Translations under genes and position numbers: made by a program
Notes under the pieces: model-generated
Database searches by the model: none
Seen by the model: only the letters and a program-made list of their open reading frames with translations
What the model was told of the DNA's origin: nothing
Assembly (NCBI RefSeq): GCF_016802725.1
Contig: NC_052664.1
Span: forward strand, 19,364,405 to 19,428,404
From: Solenopsis invicta
Taxonomy: Eukaryota > Arthropoda > Insecta > Hymenoptera > Formicidae
Direction: 5' to 3'
Length of the DNA stretch: 64,000 bases
In this document: one piece after another, positions 54,083-64,000 of the stretch
How the letters are laid out: every line of letters begins with the position of its first letter
How positions within the stretch are numbered: position 1 is the first letter of the stretch

Positions 54083-54437
54083 TGGGCAAAAGATTGTATT
54101 TCAAATACAAAATAGAGACGATCTTACTATTTGATTTATAAAATACAAAATGCTGGTAATCTTTTGACTTGAAATACAAAATACAACTTATATTGTATTT
54201 TGTATTTTGTAATTCAAATACTAAGATTACCAATATTTTGTATAATGAAGTGCATTAATGCGGTCCTTTTTCGGTGTAGACACTCCAGCAATTTAACTAA
54301 TCATGTGTTGCCATTGGCTTAATGAGTTCGCCTGATTGGCTAAGATTGCTGTGACTTTTACACTATCTACACCGAAAAGGGGCCTCATTAATGTACCTCA
54401 TTGTACTTTGTATTTGAAATATTTTTTGTCCAGCCCT
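54083..54437. mobile_element. Element with GGGC-type inverted ends, interrupted by a nested MITE
   Basis: Left TGGGCAAAAGATTGTATTTC and right GAAATATTTTTTGTCCAGCC are inverted. The right terminus CCAGCCCTG fits a hAT-like end. The interior is rich in AAATACAAAATA. It is split by the 54255-54391 element. Confidence 0.6.
54255..54391. mobile_element. Nested TTAA-flanked MITE
   Basis: Inverted ends TGCGGTCCTTTTTCGGTGTA and TACACCGAAAAGGGGCCTCA lie between TTAA tetramers at 54255-54258 and 54388-54391. TTAA duplication suggests a piggyBac-type element. It sits inside the 54083-54437 element, so it inserted later. Confidence 0.65.
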
Positions 54438-55175
54438 GGGAAGATAGTAGGCATTCGAACACATTCTTCGATAGTATTTATAAGGAAAAAAAGAAAAAAG
54501 TAATTTTTTAAAGTTGTTTCTCACACTTAAAAAGCTTTTGCTCCTTTGTTTTTAAAATTGCAGGATAATGGCAAAAGAATTTGTTTCTTTAGTATATAGC
54601 AATTCCTTTAATTCTGAGAATATTCTTCTCAAAACTCGTTGAACACTTCGTGAATTGCGAAAGATCCGAATAGAGGCCGGGGAGTGCGATTTGGGTCATG
54701 ACCTACATTCTGTACTCCTTCTCTACTTATCCTTTCCCCTCTCTCTCGCTTGCGCGCTTTCTCTCTCTTTCTCTTTCTCTCTCTTTCTCTATCCTTATCT
54801 CGATCTATCTGTCTCTGTTTGACTCTTCATTTATAATGCCAGCTCGTGTTAACCCGGTGTCATATGTTGTAGTGATCGCGCACAGATATCTTATGTACGT
54901 TTTATGCTTAACGACCGCCACACATACTAGAATGCAAATGATCATTAATTCGATTTATGACGTTTATCTTTAGTCGTTATCAACTCGTAGTTGAATTAAG
55001 TATCCTCTCGTAATATCTCGCCGTGATATGAAAATTCACGAGACGGATATGACTTTAGAAACTTGAAGACCGTGTTATCATGGCGACTTGAGTTATTACA
55101 CGTACATGTATACAGACTGTGATTATTTTAGAAATGCGATGTGGACTGATTTCCTTGGATTTTAAAATGTGCGCA

Positions 55176-55636
55176 GTAGAAAACATTTTGTATTTATGTT
55201 AAAATTGATCCTTGTTAAAATGCGTTGTGTGTTGCATCTTTAACATATCCAAATGTTAATTTAACATAATGTAATTATGTTATTTCAACATTTTGTGTTA
55301 AATTGATACTTTTAACGTTAAAATAACTCAGTTTATGAGCAAATAAGCAAATAACATAAACATAATGTAGTTTTAAAACAAAGTTCAAGATAAATGAATA
55401 AATTGTATCTGCCAACATATTATATTACATTATAAATGTTAATTTCACTGAAGAAATATGACACTTTATTTCCAAATTGTATCAAAGGATTACCTTTTTT
55501 CGTGTTAATGTTTTAACATAATATTTGTTACTTTTTAATATACTTATTTTGTGTTAAATTAACACAAAGAGTTGAGTAGACTGTATGGAACATGCGATAT
55601 ATGTTAAATTTAACACAATTTTTCAACCGTGTGACA
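55176..55636 (+). repeat. Dispersed repeat family R55, copy 1
   Basis: Starts CAGTAGAAAACATTTTG. It is rich in TGTTAAATTTAACA motifs and ends near TTTTTCAACCGTG. It is the reverse complement of the 62.1-62.5 kb repeat. Confidence 0.65.
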
Positions 55637-56584
55637 ATGTTACACTTTTTATCTTTAGATTTTAATTTCGTTCAACGCGGATGAATAGTTGTGAAAAAAT
55701 TTCTGCCAACAAAAATAGGAAACAAATTTTTCTTACAATATCTCAATAATACAGTGAAAAAATATCTTAATTCAATTTTTAACAATATTTTTCTTTCAAA
55801 TAAACTTTAATAATTCCTAAGACATTTTTATTACGTGACAGCAATTGTATCATCCTCTGCATCATCCTGTCTTTCCAATTCTTAACGCTTTCAAGAAATA
55901 GCAACACACGTCGAACTTACGTGACGTTATTTACGCGGAAATGTATGTACCGTTTGTTACGCGCATCAAACTTATCCGCAGGGCTGCGTTTGTTGCGAGA
56001 GAAATATTGCGAGTACCGAGTATTGCCGGTACGTTGCAAATTACGCTTTTCACGACAGTCAACGGACATTTGTCATCTTCGCGGAAAATCAATTTCGGAG
56101 CGCAGAAATGAGTTTACCGTGCGAGGAGTACCTGAACGGACGTTATCGTGTCGCTTTTGCGTGAGCGAGAGATACGGTGCCGCGCGCGCGAATCGGCGAC
56201 ACGACGGTACTGATATTTTATTCCGCTCCTTTATACATCGTCGTCTCTTACGACATCGTATATCGTTGCGGAAACGGCGCCGTGAAAATCTCAAAATTGC
56301 TCACTTCCCTTCCCGCACGCCCCTTCCTCCTTAGTACGCGCGACGGTCGCTTTAAAATTATAAAGCGCCATAAGTAAAGTTTCTACTCGGGCGGATGTTG
56401 ACTCGGTTAACATTGCTTTAACATTACTTTAACATTGTGGGGGCAAAAATGACGCGAACGACGGCGACGGTACACCCCCGATGGCACACTCATCGGACTA
56501 TGTCGACCCGCGGTGAATTCCACGGTTAACGGTGCGTTTAAGAATGTTTTGGTTATATAATACGAGATAAAAGTCATCAAAATT

Positions 56585-56795
56585 TAAAAACTGAAGGCTT
56601 CTTTGATTTATTCTTTTCTTTCTTAATCAATGACAACAAATTTTAGTCGCAAAAGCCCAAATTTTGGTTCTGAAACCAGCTGCAAAGAAGAAAAAGAAGA
56701 CAATGGAAAAATTTTATTTATGATTTTTGCAGCGAAAATGACCATATTTTACTGCAGTTTTAAATAAACACTTAAAACAATTAAAATATAAATAA
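56585..56795 (+). repeat. Dispersed repeat family R6, partial copy
   Basis: Shares GATTTATTCTTTTCTTTCTT and GCAGCGAAAATGACC with the copies at 6.0 and 8.8 kb, in the same orientation as copy 1. Confidence 0.6.
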
Positions 56796-57705
56796 ATTAA
56801 AACATGGATCAAATTGATCATTTACGTCATAGAAAGTCAGCGGTCTGCTCGAGAGTTAACTTGACAGTCAACGACATCGTAAGATCGCGCGCATTTATTG
56901 AGTTTAGTAAGTCACTTTTTATAACATTAAGTATCATCGTGTATCGAAGATCGCCCATGCGATCGACGGCGATTGTTCGCGATTGATCGAAGGGTAAAAT
57001 TAGGGCAACAAATTCGACCTTCCTCCCTCCGACAACCTAACATTTGAATGCTGAAGGGCAACGAGGTGCTTGTACACGCTGAATATTTAAATCGCTTGAA
57101 AATTTCAGATGAAATAAACAGGTGTGCGAGCGGGCATCCCGTAATCGTTTAGATCGCCCGTTGATATATCGAGTCGGGTACCCGTTACTCAAAGGTCTTC
57201 TTTTTCCTCTTTCCTCTCTTCTCTTTTCTCTCGTCTTTCTTTGTCCTTTTCTCTGCACCTCTTCGTCTTTTCCTCTCTCTTTTCCTTCTCCTCTTACTTT
57301 CTCTAAAATGCTAAATATACGTCAATCTTCAACTCACGCATTTTTTTTTTATATATAAATGTTACATATATACGAGGTGTTTTTGCAACTGTATTATTTA
57401 CAATTCTGTTGTTTTTAATAATATGAAAAAATATATATAAAAGATTGCATTTTAAAGAAGCGAACATGATAGACAACATTTTTTTTCGTGTTAATAATTT
57501 ATGAGATTTCGAGGTTATCAATATTTTTAAAGAACGGAATGGCATATTTCCATTTCATTAACATAATAACGTAGTTCATTAAAAAAAAAACAAATTTCAT
57601 CATATAAGACATGTTAACCTTAAGCATAAAAAAAATTAAATATTTAAAGACATTTGAAGGTCAGCATATCTATGGTTAAATTAATTTTTTCCTAAACTAC
57701 ATTAT

Positions 57706-57878
57706 CACACTGAGAAAAAATTGATTAAATTTTTCAACTTATTAAGTTTGTTCAGTTAAGTTTGTAAATATTTATGTAGTTAAATATATTGAAGAAATTT
57801 AGTTTAATTTAAATAATTGGATTGAAGAAAAATCAAGTTGAAAAATTTAGTCAAGTTAACAATTTGTTCTCAGTGTAC
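57706..57878. mobile_element. MITE with GAGAA-type ends (family G), copy 2
   Basis: Left end CACACTGAGAAAAAATTGAT and right end GTTCTCAGTGTAC are inverted. TAAATTTTTCAACTT occurs near both ends in inverse orientation. Shorter copy of the 11.48 kb element. Confidence 0.65.
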
Positions 57879-58139
57879 GTTAATGAAAATATGTCATCAC
57901 ATTTAAAAAGATGTTGATAATCTCTAGATATATATATATATTTTTCAAGTTATCGGAAACATCCTGTACAAAAGTACTGCTTTTTTTCGTAAGATTGAGC
58001 GATAAGTTGGAGATGATCGAAATGTCATTCGCTTTCGTATGGCACGGTCTTGCTCAAGACCGTTTTAGCTCCCGTCGTTTTCTCGTTTCAACAAGGTCGC
58101 GTGCAGATTTGACGGTAACGAGTAAATACCGATAACCTA

Positions 58140-58758
58140 GCAATAAGCCAGAAACTTTCTCGCGCGACGACGAGCGAGCGCCGGTGGGTAGAGAAGCACG
58201 AGGCACGAGGAGCGAAGAAGGGAAGATTCGCGCAACGCGAGCAGGGGATAGACGTAGAGCACGGGAGGTCGAGCGTTGTGTAGGGACGCGTGGGCCGCGA
58301 GGGGCAGGGGGAAGAGGAAGCGGCACAGAGAGGGAGACGGCAGGGTGGGGGAAATGTGCTATCGGCCGCAATCAGCAGCTCGGCGGCTCTCAGTTTGTGT
58401 CGGATCTCCGTCGCAGTCGTTTCGTAACATTCGGTTTCCGTCGCGCTGCGCTCCGTTTTCATTCTCTCTTTCTCTCTCTCTCTCTCTCTCTTTTTCTGTC
58501 TTTCTCTCTCCACCTTTCTCTCTCCATTTCTCCCCCGATCCCTCCCTCCCTCCCCCCTGTAGTCCGTTCGCCACTCGCCCTTGTTCCTCCCGGCTCCCTC
58601 GATCCCGTCAACGACACCGAGTTCCGCCCAACGGGAAGCGACCACGATTTTCGTCGAACAAGGCGCGTCCTCGATTCCCGTCGCTTCGTTTTACGCGCGT
58701 GAAGTGTACGCCTCGGCTGATAGAAAGATACGAGCGAAAACACGAAAGAATCTCAAAG
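58140..58758 (+). promoter_or_regulatory. CpG- and (CT)n-rich putative first exon A of a gene beyond the window
   Basis: GC content rises sharply at about 58140. A (CT)n tract lies at about 58466-58492. The block ends at the donor CAAAG|GTGCGTG (exon edge 58758). The reading frames are low-complexity Arg/Ser-rich on both strands and not convincing proteins. It is best read as a 5' UTR exon with its promoter upstream. Confidence 0.4.
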
Positions 58759-59859
58759 GTGCGTGCTCTTCTTCTTGCCGTCACGCGCGCGCGTATATGT
58801 ATGTGTGCGTGAAACGAAAACGCGTGCGTGATGCACTGCCGTTTGATTGCCGCGCGAAACGCGAGGATGGTGCGAGATCGCGCGAGGGTTTACGAGGACG
58901 CAAGAAGGAAGGAAGCGATGCAGCTTGGTGTTCTCTCGATTGTCGTCTTTGTCACACGCGCGCGCGTGCGCGCGATAAACGCGCGTTATCGGGATATATT
59001 CGCGCGAATATTCCGGGACGTGTGCGCGCGCGAATGATCGAAGTGCAGATAGGCGCCGCCGCCGAATCGCACGGCTGACCCGTCGATCGAATTCGCGATT
59101 CGCGCGGAAGCGACGGACGTCACGCGCCGCGCGATAAGCGACGCGTCGCGTACTTATACACCGCGAGATTGATTAGCGGGGCTCGCCCGTGACTCTGGGC
59201 TCATTTCGACGAAAACACGCGACAAAACGTGGATCTTTCGCGTCGCGCCAAGTGTGTTTGTCGCTCCGCCGTCGCTCGAAGCTGCGCGCGACGGGAAAAC
59301 GTCACGGGTGTGTTATCTCGATGAATCACCGGCTTAAGATTTCGTCGATCGCTGTCGCGAGTTTAACGCGCTCGTCAATGCGAGTTATTCGAGTTAGCCG
59401 ATGCGTATTGCGACCATATTAAGGGAGGCCCCGGCCGTGTGTCTCGCTCGCGCTTTCAAAGAACCCGCATCCACCTGAGTAACGCGTTCCGAAGCGTATG
59501 AATCACCCGACGATTCCCCCGGCAAGGTCGTTCGCGTCGCTGCGTGAAACGAGAGTTCGTTTTTAATCCCAAATTTATCGCATTTCGTTCTCAAAATACA
59601 TACACGCGTGGTTGGTTTCTTTGATGAGCGGTATATATTTATTAACGGCCGAGAAAGTTTACGTTTGAACAGATAGGGGGTTCTGAAGCAACGATGAAAA
59701 TGGGAACTCCGCTAGACGCAACGATGGACCGCGATGGGATCGTTTTTTTTTTTTTTCTTTCTTTTCCGAATTGGTGACGAGTGAATCGAGAGCGTGCGCG
59801 GGGTTCGAGCGACGCACACTTGTTTTACGTAATGAAACCGCGTTCGCGTCTAAGGGGGA
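58759..59859 (+). other. CpG-rich spacer between the two putative first exons
   Basis: GC-rich and CpG-dense to about 59600, with alternating CG/GT runs near 58785-58830 and 58955-58990, then an AT-richer dip with a T11 tract near 59744. No recognisable gene. Confidence 0.4.
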
Positions 59860-61052
59860 GAGCGAGTGCGTTCGCTCACTCGCTCGCTCGCTCGCGCGTG
59901 CGCCGCGTGTAATCTATCCGTCGTCGTCGTCGAGGCCCCGCGCGTCGCTCCGGAGTTCGGTCGACGGCGGGGTGTCGGTCGACGAGGAGGTGGAGGAGGC
60001 TCTTCGATCATCGGCATTACTGGCCTTCCTCGTGCGTCCTCGTGTCTCGTCGGAACGGCGGCGGCGGCAGCGGCGGCGATCGGCTGGCTTCGTGCGCCGC
60101 CGCCGCTGCCGCCGCCAGTCTCGCACCAGCTCGCGCGCGTCACGGATCTGCGTGTTGTTGTACGCCTCGACCTCGGCCTTCCTCCGCGGCTCCGACGAAA
60201 TCCGGCAGTGGTGGTTAGCGCGCGGAGCGAACGGACGGACGATAGATCTATCGTGTCTACCTGTCGTAATCTATCCCATCTGTCTACAACGTGTTTCTCT
60301 CCTGTGTCTTTTCAGCGCGGAGGAGAGGAGAGTTTACGTCTCGCGCGCGCGATCGCCGTCGCGTCGTCGGACCGCGCGCCGTTGTTTTTCGCTCGCTCTG
60401 GCGCGTCGCATTATCCGTCGTCGCCGGAGAAGTACCTCTCGTCCCGTCCCGTCGGTTCGGTGGTAGTGGTGTGCGCGCTTCTTGGATACGCGGTCACGCA
60501 TGCACGCATGGACAGGCAACGGCGACGCGGCACTGCCCAATGATGGCCGTGCCGGGCATTACCGTTGACGTAGTGATGTATTATTAGTGGTGCGCGTCGC
60601 GGGAAAGTGCTGTGTGCCACCGCTGTGTGCCACCGCTGCCGCCGCCGCCGCCGCCGTCTCGCTCGCTCGCTCGCTCGCTCGCTCTTTCTTCTCTGTCTCG
60701 CCGCTCACTTCACTCCGTATCTCTCGGCTCCGATAATAGCGCGCGGAGTGTGCTCCTCGTCGTCGTTGTCGTCGGAAATCAGTGATCGCGGCGAAGGGAA
60801 GGCACGATACGTACGCGTATTTACACGTATTTCGCCCCTCCCGCCCGCCCTACGAGTTCGCGCAGTGAGAGTTTCGTATATTTGCAGTGCACGACAGTTT
60901 CGTTCGCTCTCTGTGTGTGTATTATCATATTTGGATATACTCGTATTATCGTATTTGGATATACTGCGATCCCCGCCGCCGTCGCCAGCAGCCAGCACAC
61001 GTCCACCAGCCCGTCGCCAAGCAGGCCACGGCCCGTGGAGATCGTGATTCCG
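59860..61052 (+). promoter_or_regulatory. CpG island with putative first exon B of a gene beyond the window
   Basis: This is the densest CpG stretch in the window. It carries CGCT/CTCG repeats (59874-59892, 60656-60685), GGC/GCC trinucleotide runs (60057-60115, 60626-60655), a 14-base tandem TGTGTGCCACCGC (about 60610-60637) and a 24-base tandem around TATTTGGATATACT (60919-60966). It ends at the donor GATTCCG|GTGAGTA (exon edge 61052). The overlapping frames on both strands are Arg/Ser-rich shadows. It is probably an alternative 5' UTR exon to the one ending at 58758. Confidence 0.45.
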
Positions 61053-62110
61053 GTGAGTACAGAACGTTCGTTGCCTATCCGTCGTATTGTGCTCGTTCTC
61101 TCTTTCGGCCGCGGGATCGATGCGCGATCTCGGAAAACGCGTGACGGGCATGTCGCGCGCGCCGTCGCGCTTATCGCTCTCGATCGGCTGCCATCTTGTT
61201 ATTTGTAGCCGTCGCGTAACTCGCGCGCCCCGCGAGCGTGTTCGCGCGGCGCGGAATCGCGCGCGTCGAGATCGCGCCTGAAGGTCTGAACGTGTGAAAT
61301 TCCCCTCCCCTCTCTTCTCCCCCCCCTCTCTCCCTCCACGAGCGATGTGTCTCTCTACTCTGTGATATCGGAAATCACGGAGCGACCGCGTTATCTTTCC
61401 TCGATCGTTTCTCTATCTAGCGGAGCGGTCGCGGGCGGAAATCGTCCGGCTGACGACTGACGAGACGTTTCGGAGGCGGACGCGATTAACGACGCGCCCG
61501 TTATCAGCTCACGACAAAGCGGACGTGACGTCTCCGTTTGTTCGCGGTGATTCCAGAACGGGCCGTCGCCGAGGCATTCCGTTTTTTTTAATCCCCCCCG
61601 ACGCGAACGAGATGAAAAACTCTTGCCGGCGCGGCCGTGTAAATATCCACGTCGCGAAAGCGGCGTCGGACGACACGAGCGGAGCAGCGTCGCGCCACCC
61701 TTTTAGCGAGGCTTTACGCGGAATTACATCTCGTTAACACGAACAGCTTCGCGAGTTAAAGCCGCGCTGGTACGCGCGGCGACGGATACGACGCGATTTC
61801 AGCAATTTGGCTCGAAAACATCGCATTCCGCGTAAATGACGCTGTTTAATAACGAGGCTGGGACAACTTCCACGATTTGCAATCGTGATTTCCGTTCTGA
61901 CTGCGCGAAGAGTCTGTTTGACGATCGAAGCTCCAGTCAGTCTCACTTTCGATCGCAGTAACCGTCTTTCACGCGGCGACATTGTGTCAGGAAGATCGCG
62001 CGTTATCTTAATGAAATTAAGTACGTTGAATTCCGAGTAGAGATTTCGCGCTGTAAGTTGAAATAATAATGGATTAGGAACACTCTATTTTTATTAGTTA
62101 GTATAGCTAC
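61053..62110 (+). other. Probable intron start of the downstream gene
   Basis: GC-rich to about 61990, then AT-rich. Short frames lack recognisable homology. If the 61052 donor is real this is first-intron sequence. No acceptor leading into coding sequence is seen before the window ends. Confidence 0.35.
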
Positions 62111-62112
62111 GC

Positions 62113-62533
62113 TATTGGAAACTTTGTGTTAAATTTAACATATGTCGTAAACGGCTCATTTAAATTTTTCGTGTTAACTTAACACAAGATTAATAAGTTG
62201 GTAACATAAATATTATGTGAAAAAGTAACAAGAAGAATGTTATAGTTTGACCAAGTTTGTAAAGGAAATAAGGAAACATATTTCTTTAGTGAAATTAACA
62301 TTTATAATGTGTTGACATGTACATTTTATTTATTTATCTTAGACTTTAAAAGCTACATTATATTTATATCATTTGTTTATTCGCTTATAAGTTGTATTAT
62401 TTTGATGTTAAAAAATGTTAAATATCAATTTAACATAAAATGTTAAAAGAACGTAATTTAAGGATGTTAAAAATTTAATGCAAAAATTTCAACGAAGACC
62501 GAATTTAACATAAATTCAAAATGTGTTCTACTG
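62113..62533 (-). repeat. Dispersed repeat family R55, copy 2
   Basis: Minus-strand copy of 55176-55636. It ends CAAAATGTGTTCTACTG, matching the start of copy 1, and shares TTAGTGAAATTAACATTTAT. Confidence 0.65.
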
Positions 62534-63334
62534 TATATAATGTTAGAAATAATAACTTGTGCTTCTAAATCTACTGTTTTAAAAACTTTGCTACAAATTA
62601 ATATAATTTTAAATATTAATCTGGTAAAATATCAAGATATGAATGGCGAAAGTAAAAGTAAGCATTTTCAAACGCAATCACTATTACGGTGAATACAATT
62701 ATTTTTTAAACAATCGTTTACTGCTTACGTAGCAATAATAACTAATAGCTGTAATTTGCTTGGTTAAAACAGCCGTAAATATATGGTCGGCATCGAAAAT
62801 GACTATGAATTACATTTAAATTATGGTAATTATATAACAATTTTTTTTCTCCCAGTGCGATACGCGAGATTGCGATAATGCAGTCGGCGGCGCCGAACGC
62901 GTTAGCGAAAGCTCGCGAAAAATACTTGCGCTTGTAAAACTCAAGTTTTATTTGATAGTGAAAAGTTAACGACCGGTACGCGGATTTTATTTCTGTACTC
63001 TCGTTTCGGCGAACTTGCGTAGTGCGCGTGGGATTTTGGCTCGCGCACAGCTGATCCATCGAGCGTTGACGTCGCAAATTGATTTTCTTAAGCAGTCCAG
63101 TGTTTCCTTTGTAATCCCACGTCAAGTTGGTTTGGACATAGTGCTTTGCGGTAGCCTGTCGCAATTATTTTTCTTCGAGTATTCAAATCGATGTTTACAA
63201 TTGGCAAACTATTCTTGCGCTCTTCGTAAGTTCTCCCGAATAAAAAATTTTTTTAGCTCTCCGCTTTGTTATGACAGACGCGAAATGCTTTTCTCGCTCA
63301 TTTGCGAGAAATCACTTGCATCGCAAAAGATTAA

Positions 63335-63944
63335 TACACCGAGGAAAAAATTTAAGGAACTAATATATTTAGATCCAGACGATCAACTAAACGTTGCACC
63401 TAAAGAAAAGTCAAATTGATGAAATCGTTTCTTTAACTTGGTTTTCGTAAGTTGAAGTGAAAACACTTTCGAAGAAAATAAAAATTTATTTGATTTCAAG
63501 AAATGACATTTGTTCAAATTATTTGTTTAATTTAAACAAATAATTTTTTAATTCAAAAGATAGTACTGATAAGTATGTAGAAAACAATTTAGTTGCTCTG
63601 ATTTTAAAGAATATTATTTTCATTAAAACAGAAATTTGCACACTCAAACTATTTTATTAATTGTAATAAAATAAACGATTAAAAAATTTCTTCAAGTTAA
63701 AAAACTATTCTGTAACCGTATAACAATGTATAAATTTTTTTCATTTGAACAAATAAATGCTTTTTGACTCCAAGAAACTTTTCTCTGGGTGTGGATTCAT
63801 CCAAGAATTATTTAGTTTTACCAAAAGGTATTTATTCATGTAATTCAAACTTTTTAATTAAGAATTTAAGTAAATCAACTCAACATTTAGTTGAACGTAT
63901 TGGACTGAATATTTTAGCAGTTGACAAATTTCTTTTTCAGTGTA
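63335..63944. mobile_element. 610-bp element with inverted ends
   Basis: Left TACACCGAGGAAAAAATTT and right AAATTTCTTTTTCAGTGTA are inverted. The interior contains a perfect 14-base-arm palindrome at 63517-63547. The ends resemble family G. Confidence 0.5.
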
Positions 63945-64000
63945 CATTTGTGTGTCTTTAACGAAATGGGACAACGCCGGCGTGTTCCGTTTTGCGTGAT

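Larger units (their letters stand above)
53471..58139. other. Mostly AT-rich DNA without a recognised gene
   Basis: Contains the 54 kb nested elements and the R55, R6 and G repeats. A CpG-rich patch at 55900-56380 opens a 137-codon Arg-rich + frame with no recognisable domain. Confidence 0.5.

Noticed and set aside
59771..60543. Overlapping 225- and 231-codon + strand frames
   Set aside because: Low-complexity Arg/Ser/Ala composition from GCC and CGCT repeats, with comparable frames on the other strand. Treated as 5' UTR of a gene beyond the window.

Overview
The window is nuclear DNA of an insect, most likely a hymenopteran and plausibly an ant. The evidence is an AT-rich background studded with CpG-dense islands, compact GT-AG introns, many small terminal-inverted-repeat elements, and insect-like versions of two conserved animal genes. 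The species assignment is inference. There are no prokaryotic operons, CRISPR arrays, rRNA genes or convincing tRNAs.

Only two protein-coding genes are well supported, and they converge tail to tail. On the + strand, an eleven-exon coding sequence (17034-22266, 1084 residues) encodes phosphatidylinositol 4-kinase beta (PI4KB, Drosophila four wheel drive). All exon phases join without conflict. Its 5' UTR probably begins in the CpG island at about 6.7-7.66 kb and crosses a 9.3 kb intron. On the - strand, a two-exon coding sequence (26795-24980, 516 residues) encodes the membrane protein ST7. The 2.7 kb between the two stop codons holds 3' UTR sequence and a CRE/TATA promoter-like motif pair.

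Upstream of ST7 lies a 1.1 kb imperfect palindrome (about 27361-28455). Its two CpG-rich arms point outwards and each ends in the same splice-donor context, so it looks like a divergent pair of duplicated first exons. This is the most unusual structure in the window.

From about 28.5 to 52.6 kb I see no convincing gene, only AT-rich intergenic or intronic DNA with scattered repeats. The right end (58.1-61.05 kb) has two CpG-dense, (CT)n-bearing stretches on the + strand that end in good splice donors. They look like alternative 5' UTR exons of a gene whose coding part lies beyond the window.

The rest is largely non-autonomous DNA-transposon debris. It includes a hAT-type MITE pair with 8-bp target duplications, a TTAA-bounded element nested inside another element, several hairpin MITEs, and dispersed families with copies at both ends of the window. 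One dispersed family carries a motif resembling a hammerhead-ribozyme core.
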